A DNA stretch of 64,000 nt from Aldehydirespirator sp965203635 (GTDB lineage Bacteria > Actinomycetota > Acidimicrobiia > Acidimicrobiales > Aldehydirespiratoraceae), in contig OZ241903.1 in the NCBI GenBank assembly GCA_965203635.1, positions 1,860,001 to 1,924,000 of the forward strand, given 5' to 3'. The notes beneath the pieces were generated by a model. The model searched no databases and was not told the origin of the DNA. It saw only the letters and a program-made list of their open reading frames with translations. Below, piece by piece: positions 26,228 to 34,698 of the stretch (the stretch's first letter is position 1; each line of letters starts with the position of its first letter). A program made the translations under genes and the position numbers.

Positions 26228-28501
26228 ATGAGCGATTCACCCATTCCGATTCCGGCCTTCGAGGGCCGCATCGGCCGGACCCAGGCCGAGTCAGAGCCCC
26301 ACTTCAGCGAGCCGCCGCACCCCGGGGAGGACTCGCCCAACGTGGTGATCATCCTGCTCGACGACACCGGCTTCGCCCAGTTCGGCTGCTACGGCTCCGA
26401 CATCGACACGCCGAACGTCGACCGGCTGGCCGCCAACGGCGTGCAGTTCACCAACTTCCACGTCACGCCGCTGTGCTCGCCCACCCGGGCGGCGCTGCTC
26501 ACCGGGCGGTCCCAGCACGCGGTCGGCCTGCGGACGCTGTCCAACTTCCGCACCGGCTTCCCGCACCAGATCGGCCACATCTCCAACCATGCGGCCACGG
26601 TGGCCGAGGTGCTGTCGGCCGAGGGATACGCCACCTTCTGCGCGGGCAAGTGGCACCTGGCCCGCACCCTTGACCTATCGGCGGCCGGACCCTTCGACCA
26701 GTGGCCGCTGGGCCGGGGCTTCGACCGGTTCTACGGCTTCCTGGAGGGCGAGACCGACCAGTTCAACCCGGAGCTGGTCATCGACAATCACCGTGCCGAC
26801 CCGCCGGCCGGCGCCGAGGACGGCTACCACCTCAGCGAGGACCTCGTCGACCAGCTGCTGCTGATGATCAGCGACAGCAAGGGGATCCGCCCCGACCGGC
26901 CGTTCCTGGCCTACCTCCCCTTCGGCGCCACCCACGCCCCCCATCAGTCGCCCCCCGGCTACCTGGCCAAGTACCGGGGCCGCTACGACGAGGGATGGGA
27001 CGTCGTGCGGGAGCGCTGGTACCGGCGCCAGCTGGAGCTCGGCGTGATCCCGGAGGGGACCAGGCTGGCGCCCCGCAACCCGGGGGTCGAGCCGTGGGAC
27101 ACCCTGCCCGAGAGCCACCAGGTGTTCGCGGCCCGCCTCCAGGAGGCCTTCGCCGCCTTCCTCGACCACACCGACGACCAGATCGGGCGGCTGGTCGACG
27201 GCCTCGAACGGCTGGGCCAGCTCGACAACACCGTCCTGATCGTGCTGTCCGACAACGGGGCGTCCCAGGAGGGAGGCCCCTTCGGTGTGATGCACGAGAT
27301 GAAGTGGTTCAACGGCATCGACGAGGTGCCCGAGGAGGCCATCGCCCGGCTGGACGAGATCGGCGGCCCCCGCAGCTATGTGAACTACCCGTGGGGCTGG
27401 GCCCAGTGCGGCAACAGCCCGTTCAAGTGGTACAAGCAGAACACCCACGAGGGCGGGGTGCACGTGCCGCTGGTGGTCCACTGGCCCTCGGGGATCGCGG
27501 CGGGGGAGCGGGGCACCATGCGGCACCAGTTCGTCAACGTGTCCGATGTCGTGCCCACCGTCTACGAACTGCTGGGCGTCACGGTGCCGGAGGTGTACAA
27601 GGGCCTCGAGCAGATGCCGGTCACGGGCCACTCGTTCGCGCCGGTGCTGCGCGACTCCGGGCATCCGGCGACCAACACCCTGCAGTACTTCGAGATGTCG
27701 GGGTCGCGGGCTCTGGTGGCCGGCTCGTGGAAGGCGGTGTGCCGTCACAGGCTCGGCGACGACTTCGACACCGAGCAGTGGGAACTCTATGACCTGTCAG
27801 TGGACTTCTCGGAGTGCGACGACCTGGCCCGGCGGCAGCCCGAGAGGCTGGCCGAGCTGGTCGAGCTGTGGTGGAGCGAGGCCGAGCGCAACGGCGTGCT
27901 GCCCCTGGACGACAGCTGGGTCGGGATGTTCAGACCCCGCCTGAACGACCGCTCGCCCCATCCGGTCGACCGCCGCTACCGCTACCGGCTGCCGATGTCG
28001 CCCATCGCGGTGGCGACCGCGCCCGCTCCGGGCGGGCGTGCCTTCGCGCTCGATGCCCATGTGACTCGGGCGCCCGGGGACGAGGGCGTGCTCTGGGCGA
28101 CCGGCACGGCCAGCGCGGGGGTGTCGATGTTCGTTCAGGGCGACCGGCTCGTCGTCGACTACAACGCGTTCGGTGATCACTACGTTCTGGAGTCGAGCAC
28201 GGACGTGCCGGTGGGGGACGTCACCCTGTCGATGCGGCTCAAGCGCACCAGCCGTTCTACTGGCACGGCGGAGCTCGCGATCGACGGCGCCGAGTGCGGG
28301 CGGTGCGACCTGCCGGTGTTCATGGGGATCATCTCCGCGGTCGGCACCAGCCTCGGCCACGACCACGGCTCGGCGGTGTCGGACCGCTATGCGGCGCCGT
28401 TCGGTTTCTCGGGCACCCTGCACGAGGTGGAGATCCAGCTGTCGCCGCGGACCCGCCGCGACAACATCAACTCGGCGCGCACCGAGATGGCCCGGCAGTA
28501 G
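26228..28501 (+). CDS. Type I sulfatase (arylsulfatase family)
   Basis: 757 residues. NVVIILLDDTGFAQFGCYGS provides the metal-binding aspartates; TPLCSPTRAALLTGRSQHA contains the C-x-P-x-R signature with Cys83 as the residue converted to formylglycine; GKWHLA and LIVLSDNGASQEGG are further conserved blocks. A C-terminal beta-rich region (about 590-757) is of the kind seen in large actinobacterial arylsulfatases. There is no signal peptide, so the enzyme seems cytoplasmic. No maturase (FGE or anSME) gene is in the window. RBS AAGGGAG precedes ATG 26228. Confidence 0.9.
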   Translation: MSDSPIPIPAFEGRIGRTQAESEPHFSEPPHPGEDSPNVVIILLDDTGFAQFGCYGSDIDTPNVDRLAANGVQFTNFHVTPLCSPTRAALLTGRSQHAVGLRTLSNFRTGFPHQIGHISNHAATVAEVLSAEGYATFCAGKWHLARTLDLSAAGPFDQWPLGRGFDRFYGFLEGETDQFNPELVIDNHRADPPAGAEDGYHLSEDLVDQLLLMISDSKGIRPDRPFLAYLPFGATHAPHQSPPGYLAKYRGRYDEGWDVVRERWYRRQLELGVIPEGTRLAPRNPGVEPWDTLPESHQVFAARLQEAFAAFLDHTDDQIGRLVDGLERLGQLDNTVLIVLSDNGASQEGGPFGVMHEMKWFNGIDEVPEEAIARLDEIGGPRSYVNYPWGWAQCGNSPFKWYKQNTHEGGVHVPLVVHWPSGIAAGERGTMRHQFVNVSDVVPTVYELLGVTVPEVYKGLEQMPVTGHSFAPVLRDSGHPATNTLQYFEMSGSRALVAGSWKAVCRHRLGDDFDTEQWELYDLSVDFSECDDLARRQPERLAELVELWWSEAERNGVLPLDDSWVGMFRPRLNDRSPHPVDRRYRYRLPMSPIAVATAPAPGGRAFALDAHVTRAPGDEGVLWATGTASAGVSMFVQGDRLVVDYNAFGDHYVLESSTDVPVGDVTLSMRLKRTSRSTGTAELAIDGAECGRCDLPVFMGIISAVGTSLGHDHGSAVSDRYAAPFGFSGTLHEVEIQLSPRTRRDNINSARTEMARQ

Positions 28502-28518
28502 TCCGTCCGAGCGCGTTC

Positions 28519-29799
28519 TCAGGACGGGGTCATGTGGGCGGTGGCTCCCCGCCCCAGCACCCGCAGGAAGGCTCCGGCCCGGGGCTTGGGATAGAAGAAG
28601 CTCGACTTGGGGGGCATCTTGCTGCCCTCGTCGGCCACCGCCAGCAGCTCGTCCACCGACAGCGGGTACATCACGAAGCCGATGCGGTCCGCCTCGTCGC
28701 AGCGGCTGATCAGCTCGTCGAGGCCGGCGGTGTCGGGCACGTAGCCGACGGTGCCGGTGGCCGCCAGTTCCTCGGCGCCGAGCACCGGGTCGAGCACCTG
28801 GCGGCGGAGCCGGTCGACGTCGAGCGCGTCGAGGGCGCCCGCCTCGGAGTCCGGCGGGGGCAGCGTGAGGCGGTGCCATGCTCCCGCCGCGTAGACGCCG
28901 ACCTCGCCCCGGTTCCTGGGCCGTGCATCCTCGGCGTCCGAGACTCGCTCCAGTTCGCCGCCCATGTAGCTGGCCCTGGAGCGCAGCGCCCATAGGCAGT
29001 CCTCGAGGCTGTCGTGGTTCTTGTCGGCCACGACCCGGTGGTAGGCCTCGACATGGAGCTGGCTGTGGGGGAACACCGCGGCCAGGGTGCGGGTGAGCAC
29101 GGGGTTGTCGGGGTCCTGGGCCAGGGCCCGCTGGGCGGCGGCCGAGCGATGGTGCCCGTCGGTCACATACAGCACCTTGCCGTCGAGCGCGGCCAGCAGC
29201 CGGTCGGTCGTAGGGGCCGGCACCGTCCAGATCTGGTGACGGACCAGGTCCGAGCCGAACTCCAGGTCGGCCGGGGCAGCCGCGGCCACCTCGTCGAGCA
29301 GGGTGGCGTACTCCGAGTCGGCCCATGCCCTGACCGTCAGTGCCACCGGGTGCGACGTGGCGCCGACGCCCAGCAGGTGGGAGGTCAGCAGCTCGGTGCG
29401 GTCCTCTCTCACGCCCTCGTGGATGCGGATGCGGCCGTCGTCGAAGCCGTCGACCGCCACCGTGCAGATCATGCCCGTCTGGGAGCCCCGGGCGTGGGTG
29501 AGGCGGTACAGGTGCAGGGCCCGGCGCCCCGTGGGGGCGAACACCTCGGCGTCGAGCAGGCGGGTGAGGGCGGCTGCGCCCAGGGTGACGAGCCTGTCGA
29601 TCGACAGGGTCTCGTCGTCGTCGAGCACGTCCTCGCTGCTGCGGGTGACGTTGACGTAGCTGTACGGGTTCTCCCTGACGATCGAGCGGCGCTGACCCGG
29701 GGTGAGATTGTCGTAGGCGCGGCTGATCACCCGGTCGGCCCATTCCGGCTTCACGAGCCAGCCCGCGTAGGGCGCCAGCAGCGGTTCCGTCCCGGTCAT
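28519..29799 (-). CDS. DUF1015-family protein (SerA-associated)
   Basis: 426 residues with family features: PYAGWLVKPEWADRVISRAY, NPYSYVNVTR, VTDGHHRSAAAQRALAQ (conserved DGHHR) and FVMYPLSVDELLAVADEG ending in PPKSSFFYPKPRAG. Members are encoded next to serA in many bacteria and are suspected serine-pathway enzymes or kinases, without settled biochemistry. The arrangement is the same here: it follows serA through a relay of four overlapping mini-ORFs created by a 31-bp tandem duplication. Confidence 0.87.
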   Translation of the reverse strand: MTGTEPLLAPYAGWLVKPEWADRVISRAYDNLTPGQRRSIVRENPYSYVNVTRSSEDVLDDDETLSIDRLVTLGAAALTRLLDAEVFAPTGRRALHLYRLTHARGSQTGMICTVAVDGFDDGRIRIHEGVREDRTELLTSHLLGVGATSHPVALTVRAWADSEYATLLDEVAAAAPADLEFGSDLVRHQIWTVPAPTTDRLLAALDGKVLYVTDGHHRSAAAQRALAQDPDNPVLTRTLAAVFPHSQLHVEAYHRVVADKNHDSLEDCLWALRSRASYMGGELERVSDAEDARPRNRGEVGVYAAGAWHRLTLPPPDSEAGALDALDVDRLRRQVLDPVLGAEELAATGTVGYVPDTAGLDELISRCDEADRIGFVMYPLSVDELLAVADEGSKMPPKSSFFYPKPRAGAFLRVLGRGATAHMTPS

Positions 29800-29862
29800 G
29801 CCGCGGACCTCATGCGTCCGTCCCGGTCATGCGTCGGACCTCATGCGTCCGTCCCGGTCATG
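29787..29862 (-). repeat. 31-bp tandem repeat with a four-mini-ORF relay between serA and DUF1015
   Basis: About 2.4 units of a 31-bp repeat. Read on the minus strand, the serA stop overlaps ATG 29861 (MTGTDA), whose stop overlaps ATG 29844 (MRSDA), then ATG 29830 (MTGTDA), ATG 29813 (MRSAA), and finally ATG 29799 of the DUF1015 gene. Every junction is GCATGA. Confidence 0.88.
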
Positions 29863-31060
29863 CCGCGAACACCGAGACCTGGATCACGTCGGGGAGTGCA
29901 CGGACCGAGTCGAGCAGTTCCTCGCTGATGTCGCCGGCCACGTCGATGGTGGCCGCGGCGGCGACCGAGCCGGCGAAGATCCGGTTGCTCATGTTGGCCA
30001 CGTTGAGGTTCCCGCCGCGCAACTCTTCCAGGACCGAGGCGAGCACGCCCACCCGGTCGTAGTGCCGCACGCTGAGCGTGGCGGTGCGGTGGGGGGCCTG
30101 CTCGAGGTTCACGCAGTCGACGATGGAGCCGGTGCGGTACTCCTCGATCACCTCGACCGTGCCCTCGGCCACGGCCTCCTGGGCCTGGCGGGTCGAGGCT
30201 CCGATGTGGTGGGTGGCGATGACCTTGGGGTGGCGGGCCAGCGCGGAGTCGACCGCTCCGGCGCCGGTTGGGGGCTCGTCGGCGAACACGTCGATGCCGG
30301 CTCGCATGTCGGTCGAGTCGAGCGCGGCGATCAGGGCCTGCTCGTCGACGACTTCGCCCCTGGCGGTGTTGATGAGCACGGCGTCGGGCTTCATGGCGGC
30401 CAGGAATGCGGCGTCGACCATTGCCGTGGTGTGGTCGCCGCCGGGGACGTGCAGCGACACGATGTCTGAGGCGGCCAGGACTGAGGCCCGGTCGGGCAGG
30501 GTCTGCACGCCGATGTCGCTCATGCGCTGGCGCACTGGCTTGGCCCGCGGCTTGTCCTCGGTGACCACTTGCAGTCCGCATGCCGCGGCCCGCTGGGCCA
30601 CTTCGAGGCCGATGGCGCCCATGCCGATGATGCCGAGGGTGGCTCCGTGCAGGCCGCGTGCCTTGCTGTAGGCCTTCTTGTTCCACTGGCCGGCCCTCAC
30701 GTCGGCGGTGGCGGAGGCGATGTGGCGGTCGATGGCGAACATCAGGCCAAGGGTCAACTCCGCGACCGCTATGGCGTTGCGGCCGGGGACGTTGCACACG
30801 AACACGCCGAGCTCGGCGGCCCGGGCGCAGTCGACGGTGTTGGTTCCGGCGCCTGCCCGTACCACGAGGCCGAGGTCGTCGCCGGCCTCGATGGTGCCGG
30901 CCGTGACCCGGGTGCTGCGCACCACCAGCACGTCGAAGCCGGCGATGTGGTCGGGGAGATTTTCGGCGGTGAGCGAGGGCTTGAGGATGCAGGTGTCGCC
31001 GCCGGCGCGCAGTCGTTCCACTGCGGTGTCGGACAGGCCGTCGGCGAACAGGATTCTCAT
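29858..31060 (-). CDS. serA: D-3-phosphoglycerate dehydrogenase with ACT-like domain
   Basis: 400 residues. The NAD fold is marked by LGIIGMGAIGLEVAQRAAAC, and catalytic residues are in LVVRAGAGTNTVD (Arg region), IDVFADEPPTG (Glu) and VIATHHIGASTRQAQEA (His). Residues about 325-400 (TLSVRHYDRVGVLASVLEEL) are an ACT-type regulatory domain. It makes 3-phosphohydroxypyruvate, the first step of serine synthesis; ThrH at 292-912 could do the last step. Divergent from folD across a region with an inverted-repeat operator, so its expression may be tied to one-carbon demand. Confidence 0.92.
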   Translation of the reverse strand: MRILFADGLSDTAVERLRAGGDTCILKPSLTAENLPDHIAGFDVLVVRSTRVTAGTIEAGDDLGLVVRAGAGTNTVDCARAAELGVFVCNVPGRNAIAVAELTLGLMFAIDRHIASATADVRAGQWNKKAYSKARGLHGATLGIIGMGAIGLEVAQRAAACGLQVVTEDKPRAKPVRQRMSDIGVQTLPDRASVLAASDIVSLHVPGGDHTTAMVDAAFLAAMKPDAVLINTARGEVVDEQALIAALDSTDMRAGIDVFADEPPTGAGAVDSALARHPKVIATHHIGASTRQAQEAVAEGTVEVIEEYRTGSIVDCVNLEQAPHRTATLSVRHYDRVGVLASVLEELRGGNLNVANMSNRIFAGSVAAAATIDVAGDISEELLDSVRALPDVIQVSVFAA

Positions 31061-31103
31061 GCGGCTACCACCTCGGAACTCAAGGGCGGCGATAGTACGC
31101 GGG

Positions 31104-31140
31104 CGGAACTGAAAATCGGAACAGTTCCGTATGCCGGAAC
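31104..31140. promoter_or_regulatory. Operator cluster between serA and folD
   Basis: GTTCCGTATGCCGGAAC (31124-31140) is a perfect 6-5-6 inverted repeat; CGGAACAGTTCCG (31117-31129) overlaps it as a second palindrome, and another CGGAAC half-site lies at 31104. The 17-bp site is 15/17 identical to one upstream of fhs (39867-39883). The form is like IclR-family sites. Confidence 0.65.
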
Positions 31141-31265
31141 GCTTATCGTAGGTCGGCGGCCCCTAGCCTGTCTCGGGCGTCGGCTGAAAGATCCGACGGT
31201 TTTGCCGCATGTGCAGGAGGCGAGATGACGGCGCACCCAAGGCTGATCAATGGCAGGCGGGACGG

Positions 31266-32159
31266 ATGAGTGAGCAATATGAGTTGACTCCGGGCGGTGC
31301 CGTGCTGATGGACGGCAACCGGCTCCGGGACGAGATCGTGGCCGAGTTGAACGCCGAGATCACCGCCGCGGGCCGGCCGGCTGTGTGTCTGGCGACGGTG
31401 CTGGTGGGCGAGGACAAGCCCAGCAGGATCTATGTTCGCAACAAGCAGCGCAAGGCGGCCGAGGCCGCCATGGAGTCCCGGCATGTCGAGCTCGGTGCCG
31501 ACGCCAGCCAGGCCGAGGTGGAGGAGGCGGTCGGGGGCCTGGCCGCGGACCCCGGCGTGCACGGGATCCTGGTGCAGCTTCCGCTGCCGGAGGGGCTGGA
31601 TCCCGACGCGGTCCTGGAGTTGATCCCGCCGGAGAAGGACGTGGACGGACTCACGCCCAGGTCGATGGGCCGGCTGGTGCGGGGTCAGCGGGGTCATGTG
31701 CCCTGCACGCCGCTGGGGGTTATGCGCCTATTGGACCGCTACGGGGTGGCGGTATCCGGCAAGAGCGCGGTGGTGATCGGCCGGTCGACCCTGGTGGGGT
31801 TGCCGCAGATCCTGCTGCTCGGCCGCAAGGGGGTGGACGCCACGCCGACGCTGGCCCACAGCCGCACCCCGGAGTTGCAGGAGGTGTGCCGGCAGGCCGA
31901 CATCATCGTGGCCGCGGCCGGCATGGCCCGGCTGGTCACTGCCGACTTCGTGCGCCCGGGCGCAGCTGTGATCGACGTGGGGATCTCGCGAACGGCCGAC
32001 GGCATCGTCGGCGACGTGGACTTCGAGACGGTCCAGGCTGTGGCGGGCGCAGTGACGCCGATGCCGGGCGGCACCGGTCCGATGACGATCGCCTGCCTGC
32101 TGCAGAACACCCTGGCCGCAGCCCGCATGCTGGGAGCCTTCCCGGACCAGCCCGCGTAG
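31266..32159 (+). CDS. folD: FolD: methylene-THF dehydrogenase / methenyl-THF cyclohydrolase
   Basis: 297 residues. Catalytic Lys lies in SRIYVRNKQRKAAEA, substrate and product sites in VHGILVQLPLPEG and EKDVDGLTPRSMGRL, and the NADP site in SAVVIGRSTLVGLPQILLL; the C-terminus has the invariant VTPMPGGTGPMTIACLL. It oxidises 5,10-methylene-THF to 10-formyl-THF, the middle step from N-methyl groups to formate, before Fhs. ATG 31266 is preferred over a start 57 bp upstream because the first strand begins soon after it. Confidence 0.93.
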   Translation: MSEQYELTPGGAVLMDGNRLRDEIVAELNAEITAAGRPAVCLATVLVGEDKPSRIYVRNKQRKAAEAAMESRHVELGADASQAEVEEAVGGLAADPGVHGILVQLPLPEGLDPDAVLELIPPEKDVDGLTPRSMGRLVRGQRGHVPCTPLGVMRLLDRYGVAVSGKSAVVIGRSTLVGLPQILLLGRKGVDATPTLAHSRTPELQEVCRQADIIVAAAGMARLVTADFVRPGAAVIDVGISRTADGIVGDVDFETVQAVAGAVTPMPGGTGPMTIACLLQNTLAAARMLGAFPDQPA

Positions 32160-32221
32160 GCCCGGGCCGCTATAGGCCGCCTAGGGCTGGACGTGCCTGA
32201 CTGGGCCGCGTAGGGCCGGGG
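32145..32221 (+). repeat. Degenerate tandem copies of the folD stop-codon region
   Basis: GCCCGCGTAGGCCCGGG at the folD stop, GGCCGCCTAGGGCTGG (from about 32175) and GGCCGCGTAGGGCCGGG (32205-32221) are three degenerate copies, each containing the TAG. The 85-bp gap between the convergent folD and aldolase genes holds nothing else visible. Confidence 0.45.
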
Positions 32222-32244
32222 AGGCTCGAGCTAGGCCAGTTCGC

Positions 32245-33003
32245 CTAGCCGATGTCGAGGTGGCGCCGGATGGCCCAGTTGAAGAGGTCCCAGCCGTAGT
32301 CGCTGTACACGATGTCGTCTCGGGAGGCCCGGGCGGCCTCGGCTGAGACGGGCAGCCCGTGGCGGGCCTTCATCTGCACCTCGGCCACCCGCTCCATCAG
32401 CACGAACCAGCCAATGGCGTCGGCGGGGCTGGAGCCGACGGTGAGCAGCCCGTGGTTGGCCAGGATCACGGCCCGGCACTCGCCGAGCGCGACGGCGATG
32501 CGCTTGCCGCCGTCGCAGGAGAGGATCTGCACCTCTTCGTCGTCGAAGAGGGCGTGATCCTCGAAGAACAGCGTCGATTCTTGGGTGATGGGCTCGATCA
32601 TGCGCCGCTCGGCCGCGAACGGGGTGCCCCAGGCGGTGTGCACGTGCGCGGCCGCGGTGACGTCGGGCCGGGCCTCGTGGATGGGGTGGTGGATGTGGTA
32701 GGCGGTGTTGTTGATGCGGGCCGGGCGACCGTCCTGGTCGGTGGCGCTGCCGTCGGGTGCGACCAGCACCATGTCAGAGGGCTGGGCCCGCTCGAAGGGG
32801 ACCCGGTAGCGGAGCAGCCACATGTGGTCGGGCTGCTCGGTGTCGCGGCAGGTGATGTGGCCGTCACCGAGCTCGCCCCAGCGCAGCGCCGCGAACAACC
32901 GGTACGAGGTGGCCAGGTCGTCCAGCAGCCGAGCCCGCTCGGCCACAGGATCGGCCAAAGCCGGCTCCACCGCTGGCCACCCACGATCCGACCTAGTCAT
33001 CAC
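32245..33003 (-). CDS. Class II aldolase/adducin-family protein
   Basis: 252 residues. Zinc ligands typical of the family are visible: His in DGHITCRD-like GDGHITC region is near the glycine loop, HVHTAWG gives two His, and LANHGLLTVG the third; an acidic residue (ESTLFFEDHALF) lies between. It may be an aldolase for a sugar phosphate or an epimerase/decarboxylase; the family alone does not tell. It is convergent with folD and downstream of rmuC with a gap rich in short tandem repeats. Confidence 0.82.
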   Translation of the reverse strand: MMTRSDRGWPAVEPALADPVAERARLLDDLATSYRLFAALRWGELGDGHITCRDTEQPDHMWLLRYRVPFERAQPSDMVLVAPDGSATDQDGRPARINNTAYHIHHPIHEARPDVTAAAHVHTAWGTPFAAERRMIEPITQESTLFFEDHALFDDEEVQILSCDGGKRIAVALGECRAVILANHGLLTVGSSPADAIGWFVLMERVAEVQMKARHGLPVSAEAARASRDDIVYSDYGWDLFNWAIRRHLDIG

Positions 33004-33032
33004 CCCATTTTGCCATTGTCGCCCGCCGCCTG

Positions 33033-33103
33033 CTTACTCACCGTCGCCAGCTTCTTGCTCACCGTCGCCGGCCGTGTGCTGCGGTTGGCCGTGTGCTGCG
33101 GTC
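33033..33103. repeat. Two consecutive short tandem duplications (21 bp and 17 bp)
   Basis: CTTACTCACCGTCGCCAGC (33033) is repeated 21 bp later as CTTGCTCACCGTCGCCGGC, and GGCCGTGTGCTGCGGTT (33070-33086) is repeated immediately as GGCCGTGTGCTGCGGTC (33087-33103). They fill most of the gap between rmuC and the aldolase gene. Confidence 0.75.
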
Positions 33104-33106
33104 GGC

Positions 33107-34543
33107 TCAGGCGGTCAGCGTGCGGGGCAGCAGCGTGCTCTGCGGCTCCTCGTCTGCATCGTCGTCTGCGTCCTCCTTCGCGTCGTTGTTCTCGTGGCCG
33201 GTCACGGACCTGACGGGATCCTCCACCGGCGATAGTTCGGGGACCTGCTTGAGCTCGGACACCACGTTGAGGTCCTCGAAGCGGCGCGCCTGGGGCAGTA
33301 CCCGGCCCTCGAGGGAGCCGACACCCCGGTTGTAGGCGGCCAGGGCCCTGCCGAGGCCGCTGCCCATGTCGTCCATGTGCTCGGCGAAGACCCTCAACCG
33401 GTCGTACAGGTCCTTGCCGAGGTCAGCGACCTTCTGGGCGTTCTGCTGCATGTCCTGCTGTTGCCAGGCCAACGCCACCGTCCGCAGGAAGGCCAGCAGC
33501 AGTCCGGGTGTGGCGATGAGCACCCGGTGATCCTGCCAGGTCTGCTCCCACAGGGTGGGCTGCACCTTCATGGCCGCGTCGAGGATCGGGTCGGCGGGCA
33601 CGAACATCAGCACGAAGTCCGGCGACCCCGCGACGACGTCGGCGTAGTCCCGCTCGCTCAGGATCTTGGCGTGCCTCGAGATGGCGCTGGCATGGTTGAC
33701 CAGCAGGGCCTGCTCCTGGGTCTCGTCGGTGGCCTCGTGGGCCTTGAGGTAATTCTCCAGCGGGGCCTTGGCGTCGATGACGACCTTCAGTCCTCCGGGC
33801 ACGCTGACGACCGCATCTGGCCGCAGTACGCTGCCGGGGACCGGCACGGAGTGCTGGGGGTAGTAGTCGATGTGCTGGTTCAGACCGGCCAGTTCCAGGA
33901 TGTTGCCCAGTTCCTGTTCGGCCCACTGGCCCCGGATGTTGGGCGACCTGAGGGCTTCGCTGAGACTCCCTGCGACCCTCTGCAGGGACGCGATCTGGGT
34001 GGTGAGCCGCTCATAGGCGCCCACTCGCTTCTTCTCGATGTCCTCGGCGTGCTCACCCAGCTTCTCAAGGCTCTCGCGGATGGGCGCGACCATGGTGTCG
34101 ATGGCCTCCTTGCGCTTCTCGAGTTCAGCCGCGCTGAGCTGCCGCTGGCTGTCGAACTGCTCCTTGGCCTGCTTGAGCAGAGTCTCGGTGCTCTCCTTGA
34201 GGACGCCGGCCGCCAGTCCCTTGAACTGGTTGTCGAGTTCGGTGCGGGCCTTGGCCAGCTCCTCGCTGCGGGCCTCGTGGTCTGCCTTGACGGCTGCGAG
34301 CTCGGTCTGGGCTGTGACCAGTTCCTGGCGGGCCGCGTCGCGCTCCGCCCGGGCGGTGTCGCGCTCGTCCCGGACCTGTTCGACCTCCCGCTCCCGTTCT
34401 TGGAGCTGGACGCTCAGTCGGGTCATGTCGCTGGATGCGTCGGCCGCTGCTGATGGGCGCTTGCTCCGCAGGATCACCACCGCTGCGGCGGCGATGACTA
34501 GGGCTGCGACCAGCAGGACGGCTGCTGTTGGTTCCATGAGCAC
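33107..34543 (-). CDS. rmuC: RmuC-family DNA recombination/anti-inversion protein
   Basis: 478 residues. An N-terminal membrane helix (AAVLLVAALVIAAAAVVIL) is followed by a long coiled coil (residues about 40-150, rich in Glu/Arg/Ala) and then the RmuC nuclease-like domain with RGQWAEQELGNILELAGL, VVIDAKAPLENYL and FVPADPILDAAM. RmuC limits rearrangement at inverted repeats in E. coli. GTG 34543 is preferred because GGGGGGAAG lies 7 bases upstream; ATG 34567 and ATG 34537 are alternatives. Length is normal. Confidence 0.85.
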   Translation of the reverse strand: MLMEPTAAVLLVAALVIAAAAVVILRSKRPSAAADASSDMTRLSVQLQEREREVEQVRDERDTARAERDAARQELVTAQTELAAVKADHEARSEELAKARTELDNQFKGLAAGVLKESTETLLKQAKEQFDSQRQLSAAELEKRKEAIDTMVAPIRESLEKLGEHAEDIEKKRVGAYERLTTQIASLQRVAGSLSEALRSPNIRGQWAEQELGNILELAGLNQHIDYYPQHSVPVPGSVLRPDAVVSVPGGLKVVIDAKAPLENYLKAHEATDETQEQALLVNHASAISRHAKILSERDYADVVAGSPDFVLMFVPADPILDAAMKVQPTLWEQTWQDHRVLIATPGLLLAFLRTVALAWQQQDMQQNAQKVADLGKDLYDRLRVFAEHMDDMGSGLGRALAAYNRGVGSLEGRVLPQARRFEDLNVVSELKQVPELSPVEDPVRSVTGHENNDAKEDADDDADEEPQSTLLPRTLTA

Positions 34544-34611
34544 GAAAGTACTTCCCCCCTGTGACATTGCTGGGCGATGCTCCCCGGACAGACCCGTTGG
34601 AAAACCATGGA

Positions 34612-34632
34612 ATATACTGTAAATAAGTATAT
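34612..34632. promoter_or_regulatory. AT-rich palindrome upstream of the AbiEi/DUF559 gene
   Basis: ATATACT-GTAAATA-AGTATAT is a perfect 7-bp inverted repeat in otherwise GC-rich DNA. It lies between the divergent rmuC and AbiEi/DUF559-like genes, where an autoregulating antitoxin-type wHTH protein would bind. It also contains promoter-like TATACT and TAAGTAT. Confidence 0.55.
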
Positions 34633-34698
34633 GAAGCTATTGGGTCTCCCGTTGGATCCGGTGGAGTCTTGTGGGCGGATCCTGTGACGGAGGTGGTC

